Assembly (NCBI GenBank): GCA_964510225.1
Contig: CAZEAN010000154.1
Coordinates: 1 to 13,531, forward strand
DNA from: CAZEAN01 sp964510225
GTDB taxonomy: Bacteria > Planctomycetota > Planctomycetia > Isosphaerales > Isosphaeraceae
DNA length: 13,531 nt
Direction: 5' to 3'
The position numbers and the translations under genes were made by a program. The notes under the pieces are model-generated. The model was not told the DNA's origin. It worked only from the letters and a program-made list of their open reading frames with translations, and ran no database searches. Below, piece after piece: positions 6,733-13,531 of the stretch (its first letter is position 1; every line of letters starts with the position of its first letter).

Positions 6733-7974
6733 ATGGCCGAGCGCGTTGTCCTCCTCGTCATTCCCCAGTTACGGAGTCGCGACGTAACACCCGGTGGCCT
6801 CAGCGTTTTGGAAACGCTTGGGGCGAGGGGTTCGATGGCCCCGTTGCTCCTTCCTTTCCCAGCGCTTCCTGGGTCTTCGGCTGCAACCTTCCTGAGCGGA
6901 CTACTCCCTACCAAACACGGGATTCTCGGAGCCGTGACTTATGACCGGAGCACCCGGCAGCTCGTTCCGATAGTGTTTGATCGATCTCGTTCTAACCTTG
7001 CTGCCCTGATCCGAGAACGGAGACCCGACCGTCCCCAAATGAGTTGGTGTCTCCCGGAGATGATCGCAAACGGATCGGAGTTAACGGTTTCAGTTGATCC
7101 GAGAGGAGGCATTCAGTGCTCAAACGAATCGCTCCGAAAGTTTTTGCAGAACAAGCACAGCGCTCTTCCGTCGACGGACCCTCATGAGCTTGAACCCGAC
7201 GAGACATATGCGACTTGGCAACTGGACTCGTCATCACGAGTGATCGCAGAATTCCGACCGTCGTTTGGGATTCTCCGGGTTCCCTATTTGGCACAAGTCG
7301 CCTGCCGATTCGGTCCAGAGAGCAACGCGGCGGGTCGCGCAGTTTACTTCTTAAATCGCCAACTCGAATCGTTCTTAGAAGCGTTACCCGAGAGGACCGC
7401 GGTCGTTGCGGTCACGGAATCAATCGTTACGTTGTCTACAGACACCGTCTTCCCAAACTCCATCCTCCGCGATCGTGGACTCTTAAAGCTCCAGGATCTG
7501 CCAAGTGGCGGTACGGGGATCGACTTCAAGAACTCGGAGGCTTTCGCGATCGTGGACCACCAGTTTTGTCGGATCTTCGTCAACGATCCGAGTGTCCTAG
7601 GGTTGGTCGTTTGGACCTTTACGGGTGACCAAAGCCGAGGGATCCAACTCGTCTCGGCATCCAACCAACAACGCGAGATCCTCGGGATTGATCATCCGAA
7701 CGCTGGTGAGGTGACCCTCGTCGCCACCCCCGATGCCAGCTTCGAACCTTCCTGGTGGAAATCGAAGGAGGAAGAGCCCGTCATCCCTTCAGAGGCGGGA
7801 TTACGCCAAGGATTGACGTCAGGGACGCTTCTTGGTTCCTTTGGCGCTCCGCCACCCGACGAACTCTACCGAGGCTTGATCATTTGCTCGGAGCGCGATC
7901 GATTCAACAGTCCGGACGACAAACCGATTCATGCGGAAAAAGTCTTGGGGATTGTCAGCAGCCTCTTGGACTAA
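6733..7974 (+). CDS. EboF-like alkaline-phosphatase-fold protein, probably catalytically inactive
   Basis: A 413-aa protein of the alkaline phosphatase/nucleotide pyrophosphatase superfamily. ATG 6733 is chosen because GGAGG (6724-6728) precedes it and the first beta strand (RVVLLVIPQL) begins at once; ATG 6640 adds a basic, unlike-family leader. Fold landmarks: PFPALPGSSAATFLSGLLPTKHGI (41-64), RFGP (192-195), AFAIVDHQFCRIFVND (270-285) and GIDHPNAGEVTLVATPDASF (318-337). The last two match what I recall of EboF proteins. Key residues look lost: the first metal Asp position is Pro11, the nucleophile Thr/Ser position is Pro46, the D..GH..GP motif reads AQVACRFGP (187-195), and the usual Asp-His pair reads Glu229-Ser230. 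Active homologues hydrolyse phosphodiesters or phosphate esters; this one may be structural. It follows the UbiA gene on the same strand. Confidence 0.7.
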   Translation: MAERVVLLVIPQLRSRDVTPGGLSVLETLGARGSMAPLLLPFPALPGSSAATFLSGLLPTKHGILGAVTYDRSTRQLVPIVFDRSRSNLAALIRERRPDRPQMSWCLPEMIANGSELTVSVDPRGGIQCSNESLRKFLQNKHSALPSTDPHELEPDETYATWQLDSSSRVIAEFRPSFGILRVPYLAQVACRFGPESNAAGRAVYFLNRQLESFLEALPERTAVVAVTESIVTLSTDTVFPNSILRDRGLLKLQDLPSGGTGIDFKNSEAFAIVDHQFCRIFVNDPSVLGLVVWTFTGDQSRGIQLVSASNQQREILGIDHPNAGEVTLVATPDASFEPSWWKSKEEEPVIPSEAGLRQGLTSGTLLGSFGAPPPDELYRGLIICSERDRFNSPDDKPIHAEKVLGIVSSLLD

Positions 7975-8013
7975 GAGGAGGGGCATCCGGCGGTTCAGAC
8001 CAGCGATCTTGGT

Positions 8014-8850
8014 TCAGACGATCGTCGACGCCTCCGAAACTTCGCGAGGGGTGTAGGAGAACCGCCGGCAACCGGAGAAGAAGTTCAAGGGATTCTCGAA
8101 GACGATCTTTCGGATGGACTCTTCGCTGTGCCCTCGAGCACGCATCTCGAAGATGAACTCAGGGACCGCGAGTGGATCACTATGGCCCCAGTCGCCGGCG
8201 GAATTCACCATGATCCGCTCGGTCCCGTAGCGCTCGATCATGTCAGCAGCACGCGCGGGGGTGCATTTGGTAATCGGGTAGAGCGTCATCCCAACCCAAT
8301 GCCCTGCATCCAGTGCGTGACGAATCGTATGTTCCTCGACGTGGTCAATGCAGACACGCTCAGGAGTGATCCGACCGTCCGCTCGGATCATATCCAGAAT
8401 CATCCGCGTACCTTTGTACTTGTCGACGAGGTGAGGGGTGTGGACGAGGACGAGTTCGTCTGTTCTGGCCGCTAAGTCGAGGTGCTCTATGAAGACCGTC
8501 GCTTCATTCTTCGTATTCTTGTTGAGTCCAATCTCACCGATTCCAAGGACCTCGGGGCTCTCGAGGAACTCTGGGATCATCGCAATCACTTCGCGCGAGA
8601 GGTCCACGTCCTCCGCTTCCTTTGCATTGATGCAGAGCCAGGCCCGATGTTCGATCCCATGTCCGAGGGAGCGTCGCCGCTCGTATTCCGTAAGCTGCCG
8701 GAAGTAATCACGAAACCCTTCAGGACCGGAACGATCAAAGCCCGCCCAGAAGGCTGGCTCACTGATCATCACGCAACCAGCAAGAGCCATTCGCTTGTAA
8801 TCATCCGTGGTCCGGGAGACCATATGAATATGCGGATCGATGTAATCCAT
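8014..8850 (-). CDS. eboB: TatD-like metal-dependent hydrolase, EboB type
   Basis: A cytosolic TIM-barrel amidohydrolase of 278 aa. Metal ligands expected for the fold are all visible: H7 and H9 (DPHIHM), E106 (GIGEIGLNKNT), the histidines of VHTPH (137, 140), H170 and H174 (CIDHVEEHT), and D220 (NSAGDWGHSDPLAV). The GEIGLNKNTKNE, NSAGDWG and ENPLNFFSGC segments resemble EboB proteins more than the DNase TatD, as far as I can recall; the substrate is unknown. ATG 8850 is preceded by GGGAG (complement of 8858-8862) and starts the conserved strand at once. The frame stays open to 9168, but that extension is basic, low-quality and overlaps the small gene upstream. It faces the EboF-like gene tail to tail, 39 bp apart. 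Confidence 0.82.
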   Translation of the reverse strand: MDYIDPHIHMVSRTTDDYKRMALAGCVMISEPAFWAGFDRSGPEGFRDYFRQLTEYERRRSLGHGIEHRAWLCINAKEAEDVDLSREVIAMIPEFLESPEVLGIGEIGLNKNTKNEATVFIEHLDLAARTDELVLVHTPHLVDKYKGTRMILDMIRADGRITPERVCIDHVEEHTIRHALDAGHWVGMTLYPITKCTPARAADMIERYGTERIMVNSAGDWGHSDPLAVPEFIFEMRARGHSEESIRKIVFENPLNFFSGCRRFSYTPREVSEASTIV

Positions 8851-8932
8851 CACGGCGCTCCCTTCTGAATCGTCTGGAACGAATCGATGCGACGGGCCGA
8901 AAAAATGAATGAAACGGTCTGTTTCCGAAATA

Positions 8933-9205
8933 TCAGCGTCGAAAGGCTGGCGCCATTGTATCGAGCCAACCGGTTTGATAAGGATCCGAAAAGATAAGTT
9001 GAACCTGTTCGGCCCGATCACCGTCGGGGCTTCCGAGCATCCTGAGGGCTTCGATGAGCTGGATCCATCGTGGGTCCTCTCCGATTGTCTCTCGATCAAG
9101 GCCGAGGTCGAGCCGATCGAGCGCTGCCGCCAATTCGAGGACCTTGCCACGAACTTCGAGGAAGTCACGGTCCAAGATTTGCTTTGCAGTCCGAGGGTGA
9201 TTCAA
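8933..9205 (-). CDS. Small conserved-looking helical protein upstream of the EboB gene
   Basis: A 90-aa product with a mostly helical composition: DFLEVRGKVLELAAALDRLDLGL, then DPRWIQLIEALRMLG and GDRAEQVQLIFSDPY. There is no signal peptide, membrane segment or metal motif. The start is TTG at 9205, with GGAG (complement of 9215-9218) nine bases before it. It ends 82 bp before the EboB-type gene on the same strand and is probably cotranscribed with it. I have a vague memory of similar small proteins beside this hydrolase in planctomycetes but cannot name a family. It is much shorter than EboA and shows no clear EboA motif, so I do not call it eboA. The regular amphipathic pattern and the ribosome site argue that it is real. 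Confidence 0.6.
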   Translation of the reverse strand: MNHPRTAKQILDRDFLEVRGKVLELAAALDRLDLGLDRETIGEDPRWIQLIEALRMLGSPDGDRAEQVQLIFSDPYQTGWLDTMAPAFRR

Positions 9206-9389
9206 GCGACAAGGCTCCGAAAGCGAATCGTCGAAATGAGTCTTTTACCCTTCTATATCATGGCCACCTCGTCCTCGCTTCGCAACCAATTGCTGAACGA
9301 CTCTCTCCGAGTAAAGACGGAGACGCCACGATCTTGGTCCCAAAATCGCGGACTCATCCCGACCAACCGCTTGTACCGAACGTACCTGA

Positions 9390-9398
9390 TGGTATGAT
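9390..9398 (+). promoter_or_regulatory. Candidate extended -10 promoter (TGG-TATGAT)
   Basis: TG-N-TATGAT matches the extended -10 form of a sigma-70 promoter. A weak -35-like TTGTAC lies at 9371-9376, 16 bp upstream of the hexamer. It would give a leader of about 75-80 nt before the repeat protein start at 9483. It stands in the 277-bp region between that gene and the divergent small gene (start 9205), where nothing else is evident. Confidence 0.4.
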
Positions 9399-9482
9399 TA
9401 TATGGTGTACATTGAGTGTCCGCGAATCGCTTCGGACCGTTGGGTTGTTGTTAGCGATCACCGCAACCAGGAGTTGCTGCCG

Positions 9483-10613
9483 ATGATCAAGTCTTCGCAT
9501 CGTTTCCTCGGAATCGCTCTTCTCTCCTTTGCGATAATCTCCGGAATCTGTTCACTCAGAACCGCTTCGGCAACCTTCCCGCAGTCGGTCTTCGTAAGCC
9601 CGATCGAAACGCGTTACATCATTCCTTCCGAAACGCGGTACGTCTCGAGTACGTCATTACTTCTACCGACCAGCTCGACGACTTATCTATCACCAACCCA
9701 ATATAGCCTGGCACCGACAACCTACCGCGTCCGCTCGACCAGTTTTATCGACTCTCTCTACCCCACACGTTATGTCGTCGATCGTCCGTCGATCACTACG
9801 ACCGGTTTCTCCACTTATGATTCGGTTGTTGTTCCAACGGTTTCAACCCGTCGGGTGCTCTCGACTTCTTATCTTACACCGACCTCGTATCTTACACCGA
9901 CCTCGTATCTCGCACCGACCTCGTATGTCATTAGGCCGACCCGATCTACAGTCGTCCCAACCTATTACGTGGAAAGCTCGGATCTCGACTGCGTTAATTC
10001 GACCCGATATATCGTCGATAGCAGCCCAACTACGATTGTCATCGACTCCGATACGGCAAATCGGATTCGTTCAAACCGATCCAGCGGTGGGACCCCAAGC
10101 CGCCGCGATCCTGAACCCCCTCTCGACGACCGAACGCCGCAAAACTCTATCCGAGACAACGAGTTGGATCGCTTGGCTCCGGGACAGGATGAGGGCAACG
10201 CTCCAGCAGTTCCACCACGCCTTGATGTTGAGGACCCGTTGTTTGGTGAGATCCTCCGAGATCAGCGTAATCGCCCTGTTTTTGGAAATGGGATCGCTTC
10301 GAGAGCAGAATCAGAGGACGTTGGGTTCCTCACGGGTCGCATCGAGGATCGCTCAACTGGCGACCCGATTCCTGGGCTCACCGTCACCTTCAGCAACGCA
10401 ACCTCGACCTTCCAAGACATCTCCGCCATCACTGATCGCAACGGACGTTTCCGAACGACCCGGTTTGTTCCCGACGGGGATTGGATGGTCGTCGTCACCG
10501 ACGAACAACAAGCCGACCTCCCTGATAAAAGCTATCCCGAGATCGTTGTCATCCGCGGCAAGATTTATGACAACCGGGGACGGGTGTACTCCCGACTTGT
10601 CCTTGAATACTAA
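9483..10613 (+). CDS. Secreted tyrosine-rich repeat protein with C-terminal carboxypeptidase-regulatory-like domain
   Basis: The start at ATG 9483 is set by AGGAG (9469-9473) and by the signal peptide that follows (MIKSSHRF, hydrophobic core, cleavage near ASA-TF at residue 30). Residues 35-180 form a low-complexity zone in which Tyr recurs with Thr, Ser and Pro: ETRYIIP, ETRYVSS, TTYLSP, PTRYVVD, then three exact or near-exact SYLTPT units, then STRYIVD. A charged, Pro- and Arg-rich linker (about 195-280) leads to a beta-sandwich domain (about 285-376): GFLTGRIEDRSTGDPIPGL, then TDRNGRFRT and DGDWMVVVTD. This resembles carboxypeptidase regulatory-like or SdrD-B-like domains. The 376-aa protein is probably a cell-surface or wall component; no enzyme motif is visible. 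I do not recognise a named family for the repeat zone. Confidence 0.8.
   Translation: MIKSSHRFLGIALLSFAIISGICSLRTASATFPQSVFVSPIETRYIIPSETRYVSSTSLLLPTSSTTYLSPTQYSLAPTTYRVRSTSFIDSLYPTRYVVDRPSITTTGFSTYDSVVVPTVSTRRVLSTSYLTPTSYLTPTSYLAPTSYVIRPTRSTVVPTYYVESSDLDCVNSTRYIVDSSPTTIVIDSDTANRIRSNRSSGGTPSRRDPEPPLDDRTPQNSIRDNELDRLAPGQDEGNAPAVPPRLDVEDPLFGEILRDQRNRPVFGNGIASRAESEDVGFLTGRIEDRSTGDPIPGLTVTFSNATSTFQDISAITDRNGRFRTTRFVPDGDWMVVVTDEQQADLPDKSYPEIVVIRGKIYDNRGRVYSRLVLEY
9867..9920 (+). repeat. Tandem 18-bp repeat, three copies (SYLTPT)
   Basis: Three in-frame 18-bp units (TCTTATCTTACACCGACC and variants) encode SYLTPT, SYLTPT and SYLAPT, with a partial fourth (SYV). The first two copies differ at one base, which suggests recent slippage, so copy number may vary between strains. 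Confidence 0.9.
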
Positions 10614-10614
10614 T

Positions 10615-10634
10615 CCAGCTCCAGCGGGAGCTGG
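10615..10634 (+). terminator. Hairpin just after the repeat protein gene
   Basis: CCAGCTCC and GGAGCTGG form a perfect 8-bp stem with the 4-nt loop AGCG, starting two bases after the stop codon. There is no U-tract, so intrinsic termination would be weak; it may instead protect the mRNA 3' end. An overlapping GGTCA-TG-TGACC palindrome (10633-10644) could compete with it. Confidence 0.5.
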
Positions 10635-10658
10635 TCATGTGACCAACTAGCTCACTGA

Positions 10659-10685
10659 GGGCGGAGCGACTTGATACTTCCGCCC
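10659..10685 (+). repeat. Second hairpin of the intergenic run
   Basis: GGGCGGA and TCCGCCC pair perfectly over 7 bp around a 13-nt loop. It is the middle one of three successive hairpins between the repeat protein gene and the glycosyltransferase gene. The role is unknown. Confidence 0.4.
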
Positions 10686-10700
10686 CGGTTCCCCAACGCG

Positions 10701-10723
10701 AATGAGTCTTCCTCCGACTCATT
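10701..10723 (+). repeat. Third hairpin of the intergenic run
   Basis: AATGAGTC and GACTCATT form a perfect 8-bp stem around TTCCTCC. It ends 23 bp before the glycosyltransferase start codon. The loop contains a CCTCC anti-Shine-Dalgarno-like sequence, but the downstream gene has no obvious Shine-Dalgarno site for it to sequester, so a regulatory role is open. Confidence 0.4.
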
Positions 10724-10746
10724 AGGTTCAATGACCTCGTTCGCTA

Positions 10747-11928
10747 ATGACAAAGAGAAGGTTCAGGGTTTGTTACGTCCTGGCGTATTTTCACCCGTTT
10801 GAATCGGGGGCGGAACGCCAGGCGATGGTTCAAGGGGCTGAATTGGTCCGTCGGGGACACGAAGTTCACGTCGTGACCCAGTCAGTTCCGGACTCAGCTT
10901 TACCCGAGGATGAAGTCGTCCATGGGCTCCAAATCCATCGTTGGGTGAAACCGATCCGTCGTGGTCCACTCTTCGGCATCACCTTCGTTGCGAGCGTTCT
11001 CAAGAGTCTCCGTCGGCTCCAGAATCAGGTTGATCTGATTCACACGCATCAAGCCCTCTGGGAGTCGATCTCAGCGGGACTGGGCCAAGGTTGGCTCATC
11101 AACATCCCGACCCTAATTCAGCCCGCGAGTTCGGGCTATTACGGTGAAGCCCAGGAACTCTTGAGGACTCGGGGCGCACCGATTCTCCGTCGATGTTCGC
11201 TCCGAAACACCGCCTTTGCAGCTATCTCCGCCGAGATCGCCGAGGAGTGGAGCCAACTCGGGGTACCGTCCTTCCAAATGACCCGGACCGTCTCCGGTGT
11301 CGACACGAGACGCTTTCATCCTGGACCGACCGCTCTTACCGAAGATCAACTCCCCGGACGTCCCCGAGTTCTCTTTACCGGCCGACTCCATCCTCAGAAG
11401 AACCTCGGACTCTTGCTCGACGCCTGGGCGATCGTCGCTCGCCAAGCCACTGGTCACCTCATCCTTCTTGGAGACGGACCGGACCGGGAGGCGTTGATGA
11501 AACAAGCGGAAGGGCTCGGGATTCGAGACCGCGTTTGCTTCGCTGGCCAAGTAAGTGACCCCAGCGAATATCTCCGCGCTGCCGACGTTTTCGTGCTTCC
11601 TAGCGTCGCCGAAGGGATGAGTAATTCCCTCCTGGAAGCGATGGCGACCGGGCTCCCCTGCCTCGCCTCGGAGATTGGCGGCAACACCGATCTGCTCCGC
11701 GAGGGTCCCTGTGGTCGACTCGTTTCGGAGAATCATCCGGAAGCCTGGGCTTCAGCGATCCTCCAGGTCTTGAATGATCTGGAGGGTCCGAATGGGGCGG
11801 GCTTGGGAGCTGCTGCGCTCCGTCGGATCGAGACTGAGTTCGCGATCCCAGTGGTGGTCGATCGCTACGAATGCCTCTATCAAGCGATCCTCGAGGGTAA
11901 GACGTCATTAGATGTCGCTACTGATTAA
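10747..11928 (+). CDS. Glycosyltransferase family 4 protein
   Basis: A 393-aa retaining GT-B glycosyltransferase, probably acting at the cytoplasmic membrane on polysaccharide or glycoconjugate precursors; donor and acceptor cannot be read from sequence. The N-terminal Rossmann domain starts with RVCYVLAYFHPFESGAERQ, where the GGAE-like loop binds the acceptor side, and continues through HEVHVVTQ and DLIHTHQALW. The C-terminal donor domain has VLFTGRLHPQKNLGLLLDAW (R213, K218), LILLGDGPDREAL, VCFAGQV..PSEYLRAADVFVLPS and the EX7E motif E289-E297 in EGMSNSLLEAM. Length and motif order are normal. The ATG at 10747 begins the conserved strand; no ribosome site is clear. It is preceded by three hairpins and overlaps the symporter gene by 11 bp at its 3' end. 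Confidence 0.92.
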   Translation: MTKRRFRVCYVLAYFHPFESGAERQAMVQGAELVRRGHEVHVVTQSVPDSALPEDEVVHGLQIHRWVKPIRRGPLFGITFVASVLKSLRRLQNQVDLIHTHQALWESISAGLGQGWLINIPTLIQPASSGYYGEAQELLRTRGAPILRRCSLRNTAFAAISAEIAEEWSQLGVPSFQMTRTVSGVDTRRFHPGPTALTEDQLPGRPRVLFTGRLHPQKNLGLLLDAWAIVARQATGHLILLGDGPDREALMKQAEGLGIRDRVCFAGQVSDPSEYLRAADVFVLPSVAEGMSNSLLEAMATGLPCLASEIGGNTDLLREGPCGRLVSENHPEAWASAILQVLNDLEGPNGAGLGAAALRRIETEFAIPVVVDRYECLYQAILEGKTSLDVATD

Positions 11929-13309
11929 GGTCCTCGACCGTCGATTGAGCAGAAGGTTCGGTCTGATCGATCAAGATTGCGACCGTCATATCGCCGAGGA
12001 CGTTGATGGTGGTCCGGCATCGATCGAGGAACCAATCGAGTGCCAGCAGGATCGGGATCCGATCCGTAGGGAGACCAACCGCAGCGAAGATCAGCGGGAG
12101 GGTTACGAAACTCCCGGAGGGGATTCCTCCGGCCCCGACGCTCGCCAAGAGCGTCATCACCATAATGATCAATTGGTCCCCGATCCCTAGATTCGCGCCG
12201 GATGCTTGGGCGAGGAAGAGAACTACCGTCGCCTGATAGAGGGCGGTGCCATCATTATTGAAGTTGGTGCCGACACACGCGGCAAGCTGGCTGGAGACTC
12301 GACTGATCCCAAGCCGTTCCGTCAATCCTTTCAAGGTGATTGGCATCGTTGCCGAAGTACTCGCGGTGCTCATCGTCATCGCGATCACGTTCGCGGCGCC
12401 ATTCAGGAATCGAGGCGGTGACATCTTTGCAAAGAGGCCCAGCTCGCCGAGATACCAAACAAGCTGGATCAAGAGCCCAATGACTACCGCCGCCACGAAC
12501 CAACCGAGTTGGAGGAAAAGCCCGAATCCTTCACGGGCGAGGCTGGTCGTCACAACGCCAAAGACCGCGATCGGAACGAGCCCGACGATCCAGAGAAGGA
12601 CTTTCATCAGCAGTTCGAACCCAACCGTGAACAAATCGACGACTGTCCGATAGCTTGATTCTCCGCGACGCTCTTGATCGTCGCGGACTCGATTCATGGC
12701 AATTCCGACGACGACCGCGATCAGGACAAGCTGCGCCAGGTTATTGGTCGAGAACGCATCCCCGACACTCCGAGGGACCGTTTGGGTGAGGATCTCGCCA
12801 ACCGTTGTTTGTGGCTCCAGTTGCTTCGGGTCCGGTCGTTGGATCAACTGATCGATCAGCCGGTTTTGAGCCGGTCCCGTAGCCACATCCTCGATACTGG
12901 CACGGCCGCCGGGGTTGATTAGATTGGTCACGATCAGCCCGATCGTCATCGCCACGGCGGTGTTGCTGAGGTAGTAGGCCATCATCCTCAGGCCTTGGCG
13001 ACCTTCGACACGATTGGTGACCAGCGCGCTGAGAATCGCTAACACCACGAGCGGTGCTGCCAAAGCGCCCAGTGCCCTGATAATCAATCGAGGGGCCAAG
13101 TCGGTAGCCGTGACGATCGCAGCTAATCCCAGTCGGACTGCACTCGGCCACTCCTTAAACTGCGCAGGATCGACCTCGATCCCTAAGGCTAATCCCGACG
13201 GCACCGCCAGAGTCACGGCGATTAACACAAGCAAATAGAGTGGAAACTTCTTCGAGCGATGCTGCGTCGGGTTCGTCGCGTCGGTCGATTGCAGCGTCGG
13301 ATCGGCCAT
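11918..13309 (-). CDS. Dicarboxylate/amino acid:cation symporter (DAACS family)
   Basis: A 463-aa inner-membrane secondary transporter of the glutamate/aspartate/C4-dicarboxylate family (GltP, DctA, Glt-Ph fold). The serine-rich HP1 tip reads STASTSATMP (314-323). The TM7 cation motif is GTNFNNDGTALYQ (347-359, usually NMDGT). The HP2 tip is VGAGGIPSGSFV (391-402), and TM8 is DWFLDRCRTTINVLGD (425-440). R432 matches the arginine of Glt-Ph (R397) that binds the substrate side-chain carboxylate, so an acidic substrate is likely. D429, N436 and D440 match substrate- and Na-binding residues. A hydrophilic insertion of about 50 residues lies near 136-188. ATG 13309 has GGGAG (complement of 13319-13323) nine bases upstream. 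It appears monocistronic. Confidence 0.93.
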   Translation of the reverse strand: MADPTLQSTDATNPTQHRSKKFPLYLLVLIAVTLAVPSGLALGIEVDPAQFKEWPSAVRLGLAAIVTATDLAPRLIIRALGALAAPLVVLAILSALVTNRVEGRQGLRMMAYYLSNTAVAMTIGLIVTNLINPGGRASIEDVATGPAQNRLIDQLIQRPDPKQLEPQTTVGEILTQTVPRSVGDAFSTNNLAQLVLIAVVVGIAMNRVRDDQERRGESSYRTVVDLFTVGFELLMKVLLWIVGLVPIAVFGVVTTSLAREGFGLFLQLGWFVAAVVIGLLIQLVWYLGELGLFAKMSPPRFLNGAANVIAMTMSTASTSATMPITLKGLTERLGISRVSSQLAACVGTNFNNDGTALYQATVVLFLAQASGANLGIGDQLIIMVMTLLASVGAGGIPSGSFVTLPLIFAAVGLPTDRIPILLALDWFLDRCRTTINVLGDMTVAILIDQTEPSAQSTVEDLNQ

Positions 13310-13486
13310 CAGAAAGATCTCCCGCGTCGGTTCGTTTACGCCCGAAAGCGTATAACGATCCGGGATTGGATCACCCTTCGCAAGACCGTCCCTGAGTTTA
13401 TCCCAGGCAAAAAAGCGGGCCGAACTCGTTCGACGGGATTCAGATCAACCGTTCACCACAACGTGAAGAAGACTCAGTTCCCGTAG

Positions 13487-13511
13487 GATGGGTCCGCTGG
13501 CGAGACCCATC
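13487..13511. repeat. Hairpin near the window edge
   Basis: GATGGGTC and GACCCATC form a perfect 8-bp stem around a 9-nt loop, extendable by one G-T pair. It lies about 180 bp upstream of the symporter start. No T-run follows on either strand. It may be the 3' hairpin of a gene beyond the edge or part of a dispersed repeat. Apart from this hairpin, bases 13310-13531 show nothing that I can name. Confidence 0.35.
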
Positions 13512-13531
13512 TCAGCATCACCACGGGGCTT

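Noticed and set aside
7992..8019. Direct repeat GGTTCAGAC (7992-8000 and 8011-8019) between the convergent EboF-like and EboB-type genes.
   Set aside because: Only two 9-bp copies, with no hairpin or T-run; too little to call an attachment site or terminator.
8851..9168. N-terminal extension of the TatD-like frame up to 9168 on the minus strand.
   Set aside because: The added residues are basic and low in complexity, unlike the family, and overlap the better-supported small gene. A good ribosome site and the conserved DPHIHM strand mark the start at 8850.
13445..13531. Minus-strand frames open from the window edge (28 codons to a stop at 13445-13447, and a second frame to a stop at 13474-13476).
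   Set aside because: Either could be the end of a gene lying beyond the edge, but the pieces are too short and both frames are open, so neither can be chosen.

Overview
The window is ordinary chromosomal-looking DNA of moderately high GC. Gene content and style suggest a planctomycete: a DUF3526-type ABC permease, an IS1595-type transposase relic of the kind common there, a Bpt-type aminoacyl-transferase, ebo-type genes, secreted repeat proteins and frequent weak or absent Shine-Dalgarno sites. This is an inference from protein style, since no rRNA or other taxonomic marker is present.

Region by region. (1) Bases 1-3401, all on +: the last codons of an upstream gene, a DUF3526 ABC-2 permease coupled to it by an ATGA overlap, a secreted TPR protein, and a secreted DUF4198/NikM-like protein. 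This looks like an envelope export or metal-handling unit. (2) Bases 3510-4002: a broken, internally deleted IS1595-family element with an N-terminal transposase fragment, a frameshift and degenerate ends. It abuts a DUF2809 membrane protein gene. (3) Bases 4089-5214: that DUF2809 gene converges on, and overlaps by 56 bp, the minus-strand bpt gene for N-degron tagging of proteins. (4) Bases 5674-9205: an ebo-like locus. It has an EboC-type UbiA prenyltransferase and an EboF-like alkaline-phosphatase-fold protein on +, facing an EboB-type TatD-like hydrolase and a small helical protein on -. The EboD- and EboE-type genes are not in the window. The EboF-like protein appears to have lost its catalytic and metal-binding residues. 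(5) Bases 9390-10613: an extended -10 promoter candidate and a secreted tyrosine-rich repeat protein with a C-terminal carboxypeptidase-regulatory-like domain, followed by a run of three hairpins. (6) Bases 10747-13309: a GT4 glycosyltransferase convergent with a dicarboxylate/glutamate:cation symporter, the two overlapping by 11 bp.

The most interesting points are the split ebo-like locus with its apparent pseudo-enzyme, the tyrosine-rich repeat protein, and the small IS relic that has rebuilt the upstream region of the DUF2809 gene. No CRISPR array, tRNA, rRNA, phage or defence system was seen. All family assignments are from recognition of motifs in the sequence and memory of the families, not from a database search.
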